Source of the DNA: Nitrosospira briensis C-128
GTDB taxonomy: Bacteria > Pseudomonadota > Gammaproteobacteria > Burkholderiales > Nitrosomonadaceae
Reading direction: 5' to 3'
NCBI RefSeq assembly: GCF_000619905.2
Contig: NZ_CP012371.1
Coordinates: 2,604,001-2,668,000, forward strand
DNA length: 64,000 bases
Shown here: one piece after another, positions 18,160 to 29,573 of the stretch
Layout of the letters: each line of letters starts with the position of its first letter
How positions within the stretch are numbered: position 1 is the stretch's first letter
Made by a program: the position numbers and the translations under genes
The notes under the pieces: generated by a model
Database searches by the model: none
What the model was told of the DNA's origin: nothing
The model's input: only the letters and a program-made list of their open reading frames with translations

Positions 18160-19419
18160 CTATACCCGGCGCATGGAATCGAAGAAATCCGCGTTATTTT
18201 TCGTGGCCTTGATCTTGTCGAGCAAGAATTCCATCGCTTCCATGTCATCCATTGGGTAGAGCAATTTGCGCAGCACCCAGATTTTCTGTAATACATCCGG
18301 TTTGATGAGCAATTCTTCCTTGCGGGTGCCGGAGCGGTTTACGTTGATGGCGGGGTAAGTGCGTTTTTCCGCCATGCGCCGGTCAAGATGGATTTCCATG
18401 TTGCCGGTACCCTTGAATTCTTCATAGATCACATCGTCCATGCGCGAGCCCGTATCCACCAGGGCGGTGGCGATGATGGTAAGGGAGCCGCCTTCTTCAA
18501 TGTTGCGTGCGGCCCCGAAGAAACGCTTGGGGCGTTGCAATGCATTGGCATCGACGCCGCCGGTCAGTACCTTGCCGGAAGCAGGAACCACGGTATTGTA
18601 AGCGCGCGCCAGTCGCGTGATGGAATCCAGCAGTATCACCACATCCTTCTTGTGTTCGACCAGCCGCTTGGCCTTTTCGATCACCATGTCGGCCACTTGC
18701 ACGTGACGTACCGCAGGCTCGTCGAAAGTGGAGGAAACCACCTCACCTCTGACCGAGCGGATCATCTCCGTTACTTCCTCGGGACGCTCGTCTATCAGCA
18801 ATACCATCAGGATGACGTCGGGGTGATTGGCCGCGATCGCATGGGCGATATGCTGAAGCATGACCGTTTTTCCCGACTTGGGGCTCGCTACCAGCAGACC
18901 GCGCTGGCCTTTGCCGATGGGGGCAATGAGATCGATGATGCGACTGGTAACGTTTTCTTCGGCCTTGATGTCACGTTCGAGCAGTAGTCGCTCGGTGGGG
19001 AATAGCGGGGTGAGGTTTTCAAACAGAATCTTGTGCTTGGAATTTTCCGGCGGTTCGCTGTTGACCTTGTCAACCTTGACCAGGGCAAAATAGCGTTCGC
19101 CATCCTTGGGCGTGCGAATTTCGCCTTCTATGGAATCGCCGGTATGCAGGTTGAAGCGTCTTATCTGGCTGGGGGAGACATAAATATCATCGGGTCCGGC
19201 CAGATATGAGGTATCCGGAGATCGCAGGAAGCCGAAGCCATCCTGGAGCACTTCCAGGGTGCCTTCGCCGTAAATGCTCTCCCCCTTGCGAGCCTGGTTT
19301 TTCAGTAAGGCGAAAATCAGGTCCTGTTTTCGCAGCCGGTTGGCGCCGTCAATTTCGTTGGCGATAGCCATTTCCACCAGTTCGGTGACGTGAAAGTTCT
19401 TAAGGTCGGATAGGTGCAT
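18160..19419 (-). CDS. rho: transcription termination factor Rho
   Basis: Hexameric RNA helicase that ends transcription. At 419 residues it matches E. coli Rho. It has the N-terminal helical domain ([18 protein letters not shown]), the RNA-binding CSD ([20 protein letters not shown]), Walker [11 protein letters not shown], Walker [18 protein letters not shown] and the secondary RNA-binding Q/R loops ([19 protein letters not shown]). It lies downstream of trxA, the conserved trxA-rho order. Confidence 0.98.
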   Translation of the reverse strand: MHLSDLKNFHVTELVEMAIANEIDGANRLRKQDLIFALLKNQARKGESIYGEGTLEVLQDGFGFLRSPDTSYLAGPDDIYVSPSQIRRFNLHTGDSIEGEIRTPKDGERYFALVKVDKVNSEPPENSKHKILFENLTPLFPTERLLLERDIKAEENVTSRIIDLIAPIGKGQRGLLVASPKSGKTVMLQHIAHAIAANHPDVILMVLLIDERPEEVTEMIRSVRGEVVSSTFDEPAVRHVQVADMVIEKAKRLVEHKKDVVILLDSITRLARAYNTVVPASGKVLTGGVDANALQRPKRFFGAARNIEEGGSLTIIATALVDTGSRMDDVIYEEFKGTGNMEIHLDRRMAEKRTYPAINVNRSGTRKEELLIKPDVLQKIWVLRKLLYPMDDMEAMEFLLDKIKATKNNADFFDSMRRV

Positions 19420-19561
19420 TGAGCGGAACTCGTGGGTGAAGAACAGGGGCGTAAAGCGTCAGGACGCGTTGGAAAAAACTGATGGGGCAGAGCGAGAATT
19501 AGAAGCGGTAGATCGAATAGGATTCCGCTTGGGGAGGCGGTTATTTACAAGATTAGCGATT

Positions 19562-19888
19562 TTAGATATGGCTGTCAATAAAAGCGGTAAGCTGGGACTT
19601 TGATAGTGCGCCAACCTTGGTTGCCTCGATATTGCCGTTTTTGAAAAGCATAAGCGTGGGAATGCCACGGATGCCATATTTTGGCGGGGTAGCCTGATTT
19701 TCGTCAATATTCAGTTTTGCCACTTTCAGCCGATCTCCATATTCCTTGGCCACTTCATCCAGGATCGGCGCGATCATCTTGCATGGTCCGCACCACTCAG
19801 CCCAGTAGTCAACCAGCACCGGCACGGCGGATTGCAGTACTTCGGCTTCAAATGTCCCGTCGGAAATATAAAGGATATGCTGGCTCAT
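19562..19888 (-). CDS. trxA: thioredoxin
   Basis: A 108-residue cytoplasmic thioredoxin with the redox site WCGPCK in [16 protein letters not shown] and the cis-proline loop [19 protein letters not shown] lies before the ATG. It stands directly upstream of rho. Confidence 0.97.
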   Translation of the reverse strand: MSQHILYISDGTFEAEVLQSAVPVLVDYWAEWCGPCKMIAPILDEVAKEYGDRLKVAKLNIDENQATPPKYGIRGIPTLMLFKNGNIEATKVGALSKSQLTAFIDSHI

Positions 19889-20197
19889 GTGACTTTCTCG
19901 TCCAAGTTAAATATATGCGGCTAATGACTACGGCAGGCAGGGCCAAACGACACCGATGCGATAATGCTGAAAATGAAGAAGCTGCAGTTCAGTCAGGGGT
20001 CTGTGGCAATATCAGAAATTATATATCGCTTCTTTTCCGGATGCTTTGCTTTTGTATTTTTTATATGCTATCGAAAAAATGCAGGAAAGGGAAGCAGCTT
20101 TTTCAAGAAAGACGGGCTTGAGTTGAATTCGCATTATATCACAGTAGAACCGGGCAAGTTCGGTATCGGCGTCAATCGTAATTTCAACCGTCGTGTT
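19889..20197. other. intergenic region between glnS and trxA
   Basis: 309 bases with no supported gene. It holds the 3' end of the glnS transcript and must contain the trxA promoter, but no clear terminator hairpin or consensus promoter stands out. Frames open here on the plus strand have no coding character. Confidence 0.4.
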
Positions 20198-21901
20198 TCA
20201 GGCCTTGGCGGGCTTGCTCCATGAATCCCGCAGCGTAACCGCTCGATTGAACACCGGTTTTCCGGGTTTCGAGCTCTCACGGTCGGCGATGAAGTAGCCA
20301 TGGCGTTCGAATTGAAAACGGTCTTCCGGTTCAGCTTCGCCGAGCGCCGGTTCTACATAGGCATTGATAATTTTCTTCGAATTGGGGTTCAGAAAAGCCT
20401 TGTAATCCTGCCCCCCCGCGTCGGGCTGGACATGGGAAAACAGACGATCATAAACCCGCACTTCGGCCTGTCGCGCATGGTTTGCCGAAAGCCAATGTAT
20501 GTTGCCCTTCACCTTGCGTTTGTCCGCGCCTGCGGTGCCGCTCCTGGTATCGGGGTCATAAGTGCAGTGAATTTCGATGACTTCTCCGGCGGCGTCTTTC
20601 ACGACATTCACGCATTTTACGATATAAGCATAACGCAACCGCACTTCCGTGCCGGGCGAGAGGCGGAAGTAGCCCTTCGATGGTGTTTCCATGAAGTCGC
20701 TGCGCTCGATATAGATGATTTTCGACAGGGGCACGATGCGGTTTCCCCACTCCGGTTTTTGCGGATGGTTGGGCGCCAGGCAATCCTCCTCGCTGTTTTC
20801 CGGATAATTATCGATAACGACCTTTAGCGGCTCCAGGATAGCCAGTCGCCGGTGAGCGCGTTCATTCAGGTCTTCGCGAAGGCAGTCTTCCAGCATACCC
20901 AGCTCTATCCACGAATCGGCCTTGCTGACGCCGATGCGCTCGGCAAAAAGCCGAATGGACTCGGGCGTGTAGCCGCGGCGCCGTACCCCAGCCAGCGTAT
21001 TCATGCGCGGGTCATCCCAGCCATCGACGAAACCCCCCTCGACCAATTCGATCAGCTTGCGCTTGCTCATGACGGTATAGGTGAGATTCAGCCGCGCAAA
21101 TTCGATTTGCTGGGGATGACAGGGGACAATATCAGCCAATTGATCCAATACCCAATCATAGAGCGGACGGTGATCTTCGAATTCCAGCGTGCAAAGCGAA
21201 TGAGTAATTTTCTCCAGCGCATCGGAAAGGCAATGCGTGTAGTCGTACATCGGGTAAATGCACCATTTATCGCCGGTGCGGTGATGATGAATATGGCGGA
21301 TACGATATATGACCGGGTCGCGCAGGTTGATGTTGGGAGACGTCATGTCGATTTTGGCGCGCAAAACATGCGTCCCGTCTGCAAACTCTCCCGCTTTCAT
21401 CCGTCGAAACAAGTCAAGATTTTCTTCAGTGGCGCGTTCACGATAAGGGCTATTCTCGCCAGCCTCGGTCAGTGTTCCGCGTAGCGCGCGGATTTCCTCG
21501 GCAGTAAGGCTGTCTACATACGCCTTGCCCCGCTTGATGAGGTGCTCGGCAAACTCGTAAAGCTTATCGAAATAGTCGGAGGCGTAATGGAGGTGCTTGC
21601 CCCAGCTGAAGCCCAGCCATTCAACCGAATCAAGTATTGAATCGACATATTCCTGCTCCTCTTTTTCAGGATTGGTATCGTCAAAACGCAAATGACATAT
21701 ACCGTTATAATCACGGGCAAGGCCAAAGTTGAGGCAAATGCTTTTGGCATGGCCGATGTGCAGGTAGCCATTCGGTTCAGGCGGAAAACGGGTTTCTACG
21801 CGTCCGTCCCATTTGCCCGTCCTGTTATCTTCTTCGATGATATTACGGATGAAGTTGGAAACGGGCAGCGCCGCGGGCCCGGTCGCAGGGTTATCTTTCA
21901 A
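20198..21901 (-). CDS. glnS: glutaminyl-tRNA synthetase
   Basis: Class I synthetase that charges tRNA-Gln, 567 residues. The HIGH motif is in [22 protein letters not shown], and the KMSKS equivalent is [18 protein letters not shown] and the C-terminal anticodon-binding beta-barrels are present. The start codon is TTG at 21901 and is supported by GAGAGG five bases upstream. GlnS rather than a non-discriminating GltX indicates direct Gln charging. Confidence 0.97.
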   Translation of the reverse strand: MKDNPATGPAALPVSNFIRNIIEEDNRTGKWDGRVETRFPPEPNGYLHIGHAKSICLNFGLARDYNGICHLRFDDTNPEKEEQEYVDSILDSVEWLGFSWGKHLHYASDYFDKLYEFAEHLIKRGKAYVDSLTAEEIRALRGTLTEAGENSPYRERATEENLDLFRRMKAGEFADGTHVLRAKIDMTSPNINLRDPVIYRIRHIHHHRTGDKWCIYPMYDYTHCLSDALEKITHSLCTLEFEDHRPLYDWVLDQLADIVPCHPQQIEFARLNLTYTVMSKRKLIELVEGGFVDGWDDPRMNTLAGVRRRGYTPESIRLFAERIGVSKADSWIELGMLEDCLREDLNERAHRRLAILEPLKVVIDNYPENSEEDCLAPNHPQKPEWGNRIVPLSKIIYIERSDFMETPSKGYFRLSPGTEVRLRYAYIVKCVNVVKDAAGEVIEIHCTYDPDTRSGTAGADKRKVKGNIHWLSANHARQAEVRVYDRLFSHVQPDAGGQDYKAFLNPNSKKIINAYVEPALGEAEPEDRFQFERHGYFIADRESSKPGKPVFNRAVTLRDSWSKPAKA

Positions 21902-22060
21902 ATTAGCCTCTCATGTCATTCATTCATTCATTATGCTTAACGCTGGTTCACCTATTATAGAGAGATTAGCGCATTACGCTAAATCCGATAAAAACCCTTC
22001 ACGCCGATTAATGCGCAAGCTGTAGCGCAGGCCGGAAAAATTTGCACTACACTGGTTAAT

Positions 22061-23050
22061 ATGAAGCCGCTCACTTTTTCTATTCTGCGCCTGTTGAGCG
22101 ATAACGAATTCCATTCGGGCGCTACCATTGCACAAACCCTGGGTGTTTCCCGGGCCAGCGTGTCCAACGCGCTACGAGACGTGGATGAAGCCGGTCTGAC
22201 AGTACACAGGGTTTACGGTCGTGGCTACCGCCTGCTCGATCCGGTGCAATGGCTGGAACAGGAGGCTATTCTGAAGCACCTCGGCAGCGAGGCGGACAAT
22301 ATCGACCTCGAAGTGATGGATAGCATCGACTCAACCAACACTTTTTTGCTCCATGAAGCTTCGAGAGGGATAAATTGCGGCAGGGCCGGTATTCATGTGG
22401 TTGCGGCAGAATTGCAAACCGGAGGACGTGGACGGCGCGGACGGCAATGGCATTCGGGTTTGGGCGGCAGCCTTGCTTTTTCGATGTCATGGCAATTTCA
22501 GCAGGGTGCCAGCTTCCTGTCCGGCCTGAGCCTCGCGATTGGAGTGGCGATCATACGCACGCTCGAGTCCGCGGGAATCGAGGGCGCGGTACTCAAGTGG
22601 CCCAACGACGTCATGTACAACCTGTGCAAGCTTGCAGGCATACTCATCGAATTGCACGGTGATATGCTGGGTCCCTCCGCTGCCGTCATTGGCGTGGGCG
22701 TAAACCTGAAGCTGTCGGATAATATACAGGCGCGTATAGACCAGGGGGTGACGGACGTGTATTCGATTACCGGTAAAATGCCTGATCGAAATGAATTATT
22801 GGCTGCGCTATTGATTGATCTCGCAGCCGCGTTGAGAGAGTTTGAGCGCCGAGGCTTTGCGCCATTCAAGGAAGAATGGGTGAGTCGCCATCTTTGCGAA
22901 AATAAGATTGTCAAACTTCGCTTCCCCGACGGTTCAAGCCAGGAGGGCACCGTTCATGGTGTGGCGGATGACGGATCGTTGCTGCTGCAAACTTCGGCAG
23001 GTATTCGTAGCTACAGCGGTGGCGAGATTACGCTATGCAGAATAGCCTGA
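22061..23050 (+). CDS. birA: bifunctional biotin-protein ligase and biotin operon repressor
   Basis: A 329-residue BirA. An N-terminal winged HTH (GATIAQTLGVSRASVSNALRDVDEAGL) precedes the ligase domain. The biotinyl-AMP loop GRGRRGRQW and LKWPNDVMYN are intact, and the C-terminal SH3-like domain ends with YSGGEITLC. It would activate biotin to biotinyl-5'-AMP, modify the biotin carboxyl carrier protein and repress bio genes. It overlaps coaX by 16 bases. Confidence 0.95.
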   Translation: MKPLTFSILRLLSDNEFHSGATIAQTLGVSRASVSNALRDVDEAGLTVHRVYGRGYRLLDPVQWLEQEAILKHLGSEADNIDLEVMDSIDSTNTFLLHEASRGINCGRAGIHVVAAELQTGGRGRRGRQWHSGLGGSLAFSMSWQFQQGASFLSGLSLAIGVAIIRTLESAGIEGAVLKWPNDVMYNLCKLAGILIELHGDMLGPSAAVIGVGVNLKLSDNIQARIDQGVTDVYSITGKMPDRNELLAALLIDLAAALREFERRGFAPFKEEWVSRHLCENKIVKLRFPDGSSQEGTVHGVADDGSLLLQTSAGIRSYSGGEITLCRIA

Positions 23051-23796
23051 AACCGCTTTTGCTGGCAGTTGATTCCGGCAACACCCATATCAAGTGGGGA
23101 CTATACGACGGGAGCAACCGGCTGAAACAAGGAGTCGTGGCACAAGGAAAAAAGGTGCTGCTGGAGCGAGAATGGGAGGTTCTGGAGGAACCCTCGCGTA
23201 TCATGGTATCCCATGTTGCCGACGCGCAGGCCGGGAGCGATCTGTCCGAGCTATTTGCCCGATGGAAAACCCAACCGGAATGGATCCATGCGGTTGCTTA
23301 CCAGTGCGGCGTGCGCAACTACTATGCGGACCCCGCCCAACTCGGCAGTGATCGCTGGGCGGCCCTGATTGGCGCATGGGAATCGGAACGGCAAGGATGC
23401 CTGGTCGTGGACGCCGGGACCGCAATGACTGTTGACGCTCTTACCGACACAGGTGAATTTCTTGGCGGCATTATTACTCCGGGTATTGATCTGATGCAGC
23501 AAATACTGATGAGGGATATCGTATCCTTGAAATCCGCGGAGGGGAAATTCTGCGATTACCCTGACAGCACCGCGGATGCCATATGCAGTGGCGCGATGCA
23601 TGCAATGGCCGGCGCCATCGAGCGGATGGCCGTGACGCTTGCAGGTACCCTGGGTCGCGTGCCTGACTGTATTTTATGCGGAGGCTCGGCACAGCGGCTG
23701 CTGCCGCAACTTAACGTCAATGCCAAAGTAATGGATAATCTGGTATTACAAGGCCTGCTGGCAATCGCCCAGGAGAACCCGCAGGCACCGCTGTAA
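23035..23796 (+). CDS. coaX: type III pantothenate kinase
   Basis: First step of coenzyme A synthesis, phosphorylating pantothenate; 253 residues. The ATP-binding motif is AVDSGNTHIKWGLYDG, GSDRWAALIGA is the pantothenate site, and VVDAGTAMTVDAL plus GGIITPGIDLM are the second and third ASKHA motifs. The type III enzyme is not inhibited by CoA and needs a monovalent cation. Its start lies inside birA, so the two are translationally coupled; the birA-coaX pair is standard in betaproteobacteria. Confidence 0.96.
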   Translation: MQNSLKPLLLAVDSGNTHIKWGLYDGSNRLKQGVVAQGKKVLLEREWEVLEEPSRIMVSHVADAQAGSDLSELFARWKTQPEWIHAVAYQCGVRNYYADPAQLGSDRWAALIGAWESERQGCLVVDAGTAMTVDALTDTGEFLGGIITPGIDLMQQILMRDIVSLKSAEGKFCDYPDSTADAICSGAMHAMAGAIERMAVTLAGTLGRVPDCILCGGSAQRLLPQLNVNAKVMDNLVLQGLLAIAQENPQAPL

Positions 23797-23946
23797 ATTC
23801 AGCTTTCATCCGCAGCAAGTTGGAAGCCTCTGAACAGGTCTCGTCCCTTCAATGCGATTATCGGTCCGTTCGTATCCTGGGGGACTTATTTGGAGGCTCT
23901 GGAAATTTTGTTTTTAGCTATCTGCATTTACTCTTTTGGTTGAAAT

Positions 23947-24681
23947 ATGTCCGTTTTTCAGCATGCAACGTTTTATACCACTGTCAATCAGTTGAGCCAT
24001 TTGCCGTCACCCGACGGGGTGGAGATAGCCTTTGCCGGGCGGTCGAATGCGGGCAAGTCCAGCGCGATCAACGCGCTGGCTACTCGGGGCCGCCTTGCTT
24101 TCGTCAGCAAAACGCCTGGACGCACTCAGCATTTGAATTTTTTTCAGCTGGGGGGCGACCGTTTTCTGGTGGACCTCCCTGGATATGGCTACGCCAAAGT
24201 ACCCATCGATGTACGGCGGCATTGGGAACACCTGCTCAGCACTTATCTCCAGACGCGGGAATCGCTCTGTGGAATGGTGCTTATCATGGATGTGCGGCAC
24301 CCGTTGACCCCGCTTGACCGCCAGATGCTGGTCTGGTTTGCGTCAACAGGAAAACCGGTGCATGTGCTGCTCACGAAATCGGATAAGCTGACCAGACAGC
24401 AGGCAGAAAAAATACTCAAAGAGGTGCTGGCTTATTTACGTGAAGCTTATCCGCAATGCAGCGTACAGTTATTTTCCAGTAAAACCAGGGAAGGGGTGAA
24501 AGACGCCACGGCCTTGCTAGGCACGTGGCTGGGATTGGAAGCTGATTCGGTTCGGGAACCGAATGCTGTTCCGAAGCAAAAAATAAAAAACCCCCGGTTA
24601 AAGGGGAATAAAACCGGGGGCAAACATACCTTAATAGGGATTAAGGTACCCGCTCAGGGAGGAAAAGCGGGAGACAATTAA
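23947..24681 (+). CDS. engB: ribosome biogenesis GTP-binding protein YihA/YsxC with long C-terminal tail
   Basis: GTPase needed for large-subunit assembly. G1 is [11 protein letters not shown] (about residues 36-46), G3 [10 protein letters not shown] and G4 LTKSDKL. The core ends near TALLGTWLG (about residue 195), where typical family members stop. Here about 45 further residues follow, basic and low in complexity ([18 protein letters not shown]). The DNA of this tail holds a series of perfect inverted repeats (separate entry), so the tail may serve RNA structure as much as protein. It precedes hemB by 84 bases. Confidence 0.94.
   Translation: MSVFQHATFYTTVNQLSHLPSPDGVEIAFAGRSNAGKSSAINALATRGRLAFVSKTPGRTQHLNFFQLGGDRFLVDLPGYGYAKVPIDVRRHWEHLLSTYLQTRESLCGMVLIMDVRHPLTPLDRQMLVWFASTGKPVHVLLTKSDKLTRQQAEKILKEVLAYLREAYPQCSVQLFSSKTREGVKDATALLGTWLGLEADSVREPNAVPKQKIKNPRLKGNKTGGKHTLIGIKVPAQGGKAGDN
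24545..24671. promoter_or_regulatory. series of four inverted repeats at the 3' end of engB
   Basis: Within 127 bases there are four stems: ATTCGGTTC/GAACCGAAT (24545-24564, 2-base loop), CCCCCGGTT/AACCGGGGG (24591-24620, 12-base loop), TACCTTAAT/ATTAAGGTA (24627-24648, 4-base loop) and CCCGCT/AGCGGG (24649-24671). The first three are perfect 9-bp stems. The second is preceded by an A-run, so on the minus strand it would look like a terminator with a T tail, though no minus-strand gene is near. The function is unknown. Confidence 0.7.
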
Positions 24682-25767
<1,086 letters not shown>

Positions 25768-25771
25768 ACAG

Positions 25772-25828
25772 GTAGGTCGGGCTCCGCCCGACATCGTTTC
25801 TTTGATCGTCGGGCGGAGCCCGACCTAC
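25772..25828. repeat. 57-bp perfect inverted repeat between convergent genes
   Basis: Two 21-base arms (25772-25792 and 25808-25828) are exact reverse complements around a 15-base loop. Each arm contains the smaller palindrome GTCGGGCTCCGCCCGAC. It lies between the convergent hemB and PBP1a genes, so it can act as a bidirectional transcription barrier. Elements of this GTAGGTCGGGC type are dispersed REP-like repeats in several proteobacteria. No T-run follows. Confidence 0.8.
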
Positions 25829-25861
25829 TGGTGGGTTGGCATGAGGTATGGACCGCTTCAT

Positions 25862-28192
25862 TCACGGTGACAAAAACTCCCTGATCACGTCCTCCACCGA
25901 TTTTATCGCTTCGTCCACCTTGTCGTTCGCTTCGGGCGGTAGCTGCTCTTCCAGGAAATATTCGGTCATGGTACCGTGCGCTTCCCTCAAACCGGTTTCA
26001 GGGTTGATTTTTGCTGTGGTGATGCCGGCAGGCGGCGTATAGGCTGCTGTCGGGACGCCTTTCAATGCCTTGCTCATATAGCTCATCCACATCGGCAAGG
26101 CAGCCCGGCCACCGGTTTCGTTGTTTCCCAGTGATTTTGGGTTATCAAAGCCGATCCAGGCGATAGCGACCAGGTCGGCCTGGTAGCCACAAAACCATGC
26201 ATCGACATAATTGCTGGTGGTGCCGGTTTTCCCGGCCAGGTCGGCACGGCCGAGCTGTTTTGCCCTGGTCGCGGTTCCCCGCTGTACCACATCCCGCATC
26301 ATGCTGGTCATAAGAAAGGCGTTGCGCGGATCTATGATCTGCTTGGCGCTTTCTCCCGCCAGCACGGGTTTTGGCTGCTCCAGTATATTGCCTCTCTCAT
26401 CCTCGATGCGCTGGATGAAATAAGGTGTTATGAGAAAGCCCCCATTGGCGAACGCGGCGTAACCCACCGCCATTTGTATCGGGGTCACCGACCCGGCACC
26501 CAACGCCATCGGCAGGTAGGCGGGGTGCAGCTTGGGGTCGAAGCCGAAGCGGGCAACATAATCCTGCGCGTATTGAACGTCAATTGCCTGAAGAATGCGA
26601 ATGGAAACCAGATTTTTGGATTTGGCGAGCGCTTCGCGCATGCGTACCGGTCCTTCGTAGGTGTCCTCGTAATTTCGGGGATCCCACTGATCGCTTCCTG
26701 TTTCCTCGGCGGTAAAGGAGAGCGGAGCGTCGTTGACGACGGTGGCTGGCGTAAAGCCTTTTTCCAGTGATGCGGAATAAATGAACGGCTTAAAACTGGA
26801 GCCCGGCTGGCGCCATGCCTGTATAACATGGTTGAACTGGTTCCGGTTGAAGTCGAACCCGCCTACAATGGCGCGAATTGCCCCGTCATGCGAGTTTATT
26901 GCGACCAGCGAGGCTTCGACCTGAGGAAGTTGCACGATATGCCACACGCCTTTTTCGTTCTTCCGTATCCGGATGAGCGAGCCTGGACGAATATATTGCT
27001 GACCAGAGCCCGCCTTGCTGGTGCTGGAAAGGGATTTCTGGGCAAACTTGAGGCCATCACCGGTAATCTCGATGATTTCCCCACCCCGTCGGTACGCCTT
27101 GACCGATTTCGTGCTGGCCGCCAGCACTACGGCAGCCTGGATATCGTCGCTGTCGGTCACTTCCTGTAACGCGTCTTCCAGTATCTCTTCGCGATCCTGG
27201 CCAGTTTGTGCCAGATTGATAAATGCTTCAGGGCCGCGATACCCATGCCGGCTGTCATAATCCATCACGGCTTGCCGCACCGCGTTGTAGGCTGCATCCT
27301 GATCCAGCCGTCGTATCGTGGTATAGACTTTGAAACCTTTGGTGTAGGTATCTTCACGATGGCGTTCATATACTGCCTGCCGTGCCATTTCTGCCACAAA
27401 ACCGGCGTGCATTGCGAATTCCTGCGATTCGCGTTTGACCTGCAGCGGATGTTTTTCCGCTTCCTTGAACGCTGTATCGGAAATATAGCCGAGTTCGCGC
27501 ATGCGCCGGAGGACATAAAGCTGCCGGGTTTTCGCACGCTTGGGATTGACTACCGGATTGAAGCGTGAAGGCGCCTTGGGCAGTCCCGCCAGCATTGCGG
27601 CTTCTGCAAGGTTGATTTTCTCCAGGCTCTTTCCGAAATAGACCTGCGATGCGGCAGCAAAGCCATAAGCACGCTGCCCGAGATATATCTGGTTGAAGTA
27701 AAGTTCAAGAATCTCGTTTTTGCTCAGGCTGTGTTCAATTTTGAATGCCAGCAAAGCCTCGCTGAATTTCCGAGTGAGTGTTTTTTCCTTGGTCAGGAAA
27801 AAATTACGTGCGACTTGCATGGTAATGGTACTGGCCCCTTGCCGCGCGCCGCCGGAAGTGAAATTCGAATAGGCCGCCCGCAATATGCCGGGATAATCCA
27901 CTCCGCCATGCTGATAGAAGCGGTCGTCCTCAGCGGCCAGAATCGCCTGTTTGAGGCGTTCCGGGACCGAGCTGATCTTGACCACCTCGCGACGCTCTTC
28001 GCCGAACTCTCCGATCAGGAGACCTTCAGCGCTGTACACTCGTAAAGGGATTTTCGGACGGTAATCGGTCAGCGCTTCAAGCGAGGGCAATGTGGGAATG
28101 GTAACCAGCGCGGCAAAGCCGGTCAGCAAGACTCCAATAAGACCTAGCGCTAAAAATGCGGCGAGCAGGTAAACCCACCAACGTGCTAGCAT
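25862..28192 (-). CDS. mrcA: penicillin-binding protein 1A
   Basis: Bifunctional peptidoglycan glycosyltransferase and transpeptidase of class A, 776 residues. An N-terminal membrane anchor (WWVYLLAAFLALGLIGVLL) precedes the GT51 domain with catalytic Glu in AAEDDRFYQHGGVDY and GASTITMQVARN. An OB-like insert lies between the domains. The transpeptidase has SSFK in RQPGSSFKPFIYS, SKN in LAKSKNLVS and KTGT in LAGKTGTTSNY. It is convergent with hemB. Confidence 0.96.
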   Translation of the reverse strand: MLARWWVYLLAAFLALGLIGVLLTGFAALVTIPTLPSLEALTDYRPKIPLRVYSAEGLLIGEFGEERREVVKISSVPERLKQAILAAEDDRFYQHGGVDYPGILRAAYSNFTSGGARQGASTITMQVARNFFLTKEKTLTRKFSEALLAFKIEHSLSKNEILELYFNQIYLGQRAYGFAAASQVYFGKSLEKINLAEAAMLAGLPKAPSRFNPVVNPKRAKTRQLYVLRRMRELGYISDTAFKEAEKHPLQVKRESQEFAMHAGFVAEMARQAVYERHREDTYTKGFKVYTTIRRLDQDAAYNAVRQAVMDYDSRHGYRGPEAFINLAQTGQDREEILEDALQEVTDSDDIQAAVVLAASTKSVKAYRRGGEIIEITGDGLKFAQKSLSSTSKAGSGQQYIRPGSLIRIRKNEKGVWHIVQLPQVEASLVAINSHDGAIRAIVGGFDFNRNQFNHVIQAWRQPGSSFKPFIYSASLEKGFTPATVVNDAPLSFTAEETGSDQWDPRNYEDTYEGPVRMREALAKSKNLVSIRILQAIDVQYAQDYVARFGFDPKLHPAYLPMALGAGSVTPIQMAVGYAAFANGGFLITPYFIQRIEDERGNILEQPKPVLAGESAKQIIDPRNAFLMTSMMRDVVQRGTATRAKQLGRADLAGKTGTTSNYVDAWFCGYQADLVAIAWIGFDNPKSLGNNETGGRAALPMWMSYMSKALKGVPTAAYTPPAGITTAKINPETGLREAHGTMTEYFLEEQLPPEANDKVDEAIKSVEDVIREFLSP

Positions 28193-28331
28193 GTAGAAAG
28201 AATTTTGAAAAAGAGAGTTAAGACGGACATATGCAATTATAAGGCATTACGTGACGCAGTATTACGTGAAGCAATGTGGCAGAAGCGAATGCTGGGAACG
28301 CTACGGCTTCTCAACTTGCAGGCTTGTCTGT

Positions 28332-28724
28332 TTACGAGGATGTAAAGGAAACTACCGCCGGATTCTTGGTCACGGCGACCAGTACGATATAAAGAAAAGT
28401 CAACTGAGCCGCGATCCACGCATAGATTCTTGCTTTACGGGTTTTGCCGAATTTCAGCGCCATCATTCCGAGGCCGATATAAACCAGCAGGCCGATGACT
28501 TTGGCGCTGAGCCATGAATCATGTATCGGATCCTGGTGAATCCTGGTAGCCAGCACGATGGCGCTCGTCAGCAGTATGGTGTCCACCACGTGGGGTGTAA
28601 CTTTTACCCAGCGCTGCTGCAAAGCGGAAGATTCACGCATTTTCCATATGCTGCGCAACGAAAACAACAGGTAGCTGATTACCACACTGGTGACATGAAT
28701 CATTTTTAATGCCGCGTAACTCAT
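28332..28724 (-). CDS. SirB2-family small membrane protein
   Basis: A 130-residue integral membrane protein with four hydrophobic helices and the family feel of SirB2 (MSYAALKMIHVTSVVISYLLF, then VVDTILLTSAIVLATRI and LLVYIGLGMMALKFGKTRKAR). GGGAG precedes the ATG at 28724, which lies only 2 bases past the stop of the upstream gene, so they form an operon. The function is not established; the name comes from an old Salmonella locus. Confidence 0.8.
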   Translation of the reverse strand: MSYAALKMIHVTSVVISYLLFSLRSIWKMRESSALQQRWVKVTPHVVDTILLTSAIVLATRIHQDPIHDSWLSAKVIGLLVYIGLGMMALKFGKTRKARIYAWIAAQLTFLYIVLVAVTKNPAVVSFTSS

Positions 28725-28726
28725 GC

Positions 28727-29209
28727 TCACTCCCCGCTCAACATCCAGCCGTGGCTGCCTGCCACAGCGCCCGCAATAGTGACAAGGCTTAACCCGAGCA
28801 ATATCCAATGCATGCGCCGCATCCGGCGAAAAGTCTTCTCGGCGTCGTGCTGCGCTGTTTTCGGGGCCTGTTTCCGTAACACCAGCGGTTCCACCACAAA
28901 CAACATCAAGGTAAAGATCAGCCAGACCAGAACCATGGCATGCATCCACCAGAAGCTCAATTCGGCAAAACGGCTCCATGCGTTCAGAAAATGCACCATG
29001 TAGAATCCGCTCAAGCCGACGAGTAACGTGACGAAGCGAGCCTGCGGTGCAAAGCGGCCTTCGATACGCGCAAAAAACTCCGTTCGCTCGGATGTCGACC
29101 TCATCTGTGCCATGGCTGGAATCAGCACGGTAGTGACCATCGCCACGCCACCAATCCATAGCACAACGCCCAACACATGGACCACCCGGGCGAAAGCGAA
29201 CTCATCCAT
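28727..29209 (-). CDS. CopD-like integral membrane protein
   Basis: A 160-residue membrane protein with four hydrophobic helices. The N-terminal VVHVLGVVLWIGGVAMVTTVLIP resembles the histidine-containing first helix of CopD-type and related haem or copper membrane proteins; further His residues lie in later helices (MVHFLNA, WWMHAMVL, MHWILLG). GGGAG precedes the ATG at 29209; a longer frame to 29281 is not supported. It is coupled to the SirB2-like gene. Any metal or haem role is inference. Confidence 0.7.
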   Translation of the reverse strand: MDEFAFARVVHVLGVVLWIGGVAMVTTVLIPAMAQMRSTSERTEFFARIEGRFAPQARFVTLLVGLSGFYMVHFLNAWSRFAELSFWWMHAMVLVWLIFTLMLFVVEPLVLRKQAPKTAQHDAEKTFRRMRRMHWILLGLSLVTIAGAVAGSHGWMLSGE

Positions 29210-29573
29210 AGAAATAATCTCCCGGTCTTTCCTGCTCGAAACGCTTATGTAAAAATGTTCTCGATACCCATGCCAGTACAAATATGCCAGGATTCACCCC
29301 TGTTGTCCGCTTGCGTTGCTACTCGCTGACTCGCAGGTCGTTAATGCTTGTGATTGGGTTTGGCAGCATGGGCACTAAAATGTTCAAGTATTTCACACAT
29401 AAACATGAAACGGAGTCGCCACCTCGGTTGATTTTCGTCCCTTTGCTTATGTACTGCTTCAGGCGTGTCGTGCCGTATATGGGCCCTGCTATATGTGCTG
29501 TGAATGCCTTTTCTCATTGAAGGAGCGGCGCAAACCGGCCATGTTTGACCAAACAGAATCAATCAAGAGCCTC
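29210..29573. other. intergenic region
   Basis: 364 bases between the lipoamide-dehydrogenase-like gene and the CopD-like gene. A 73-codon minus frame (29341-29562) exists but starts poorly and shows no homology I recognise. I see no terminator or promoter I would defend. Confidence 0.35.

Noticed and set aside
29341-29562. 73-codon minus-strand frame upstream of the CopD-like gene
   Set aside because: Weak start and no recognisable sequence, despite a His-containing C-terminus.
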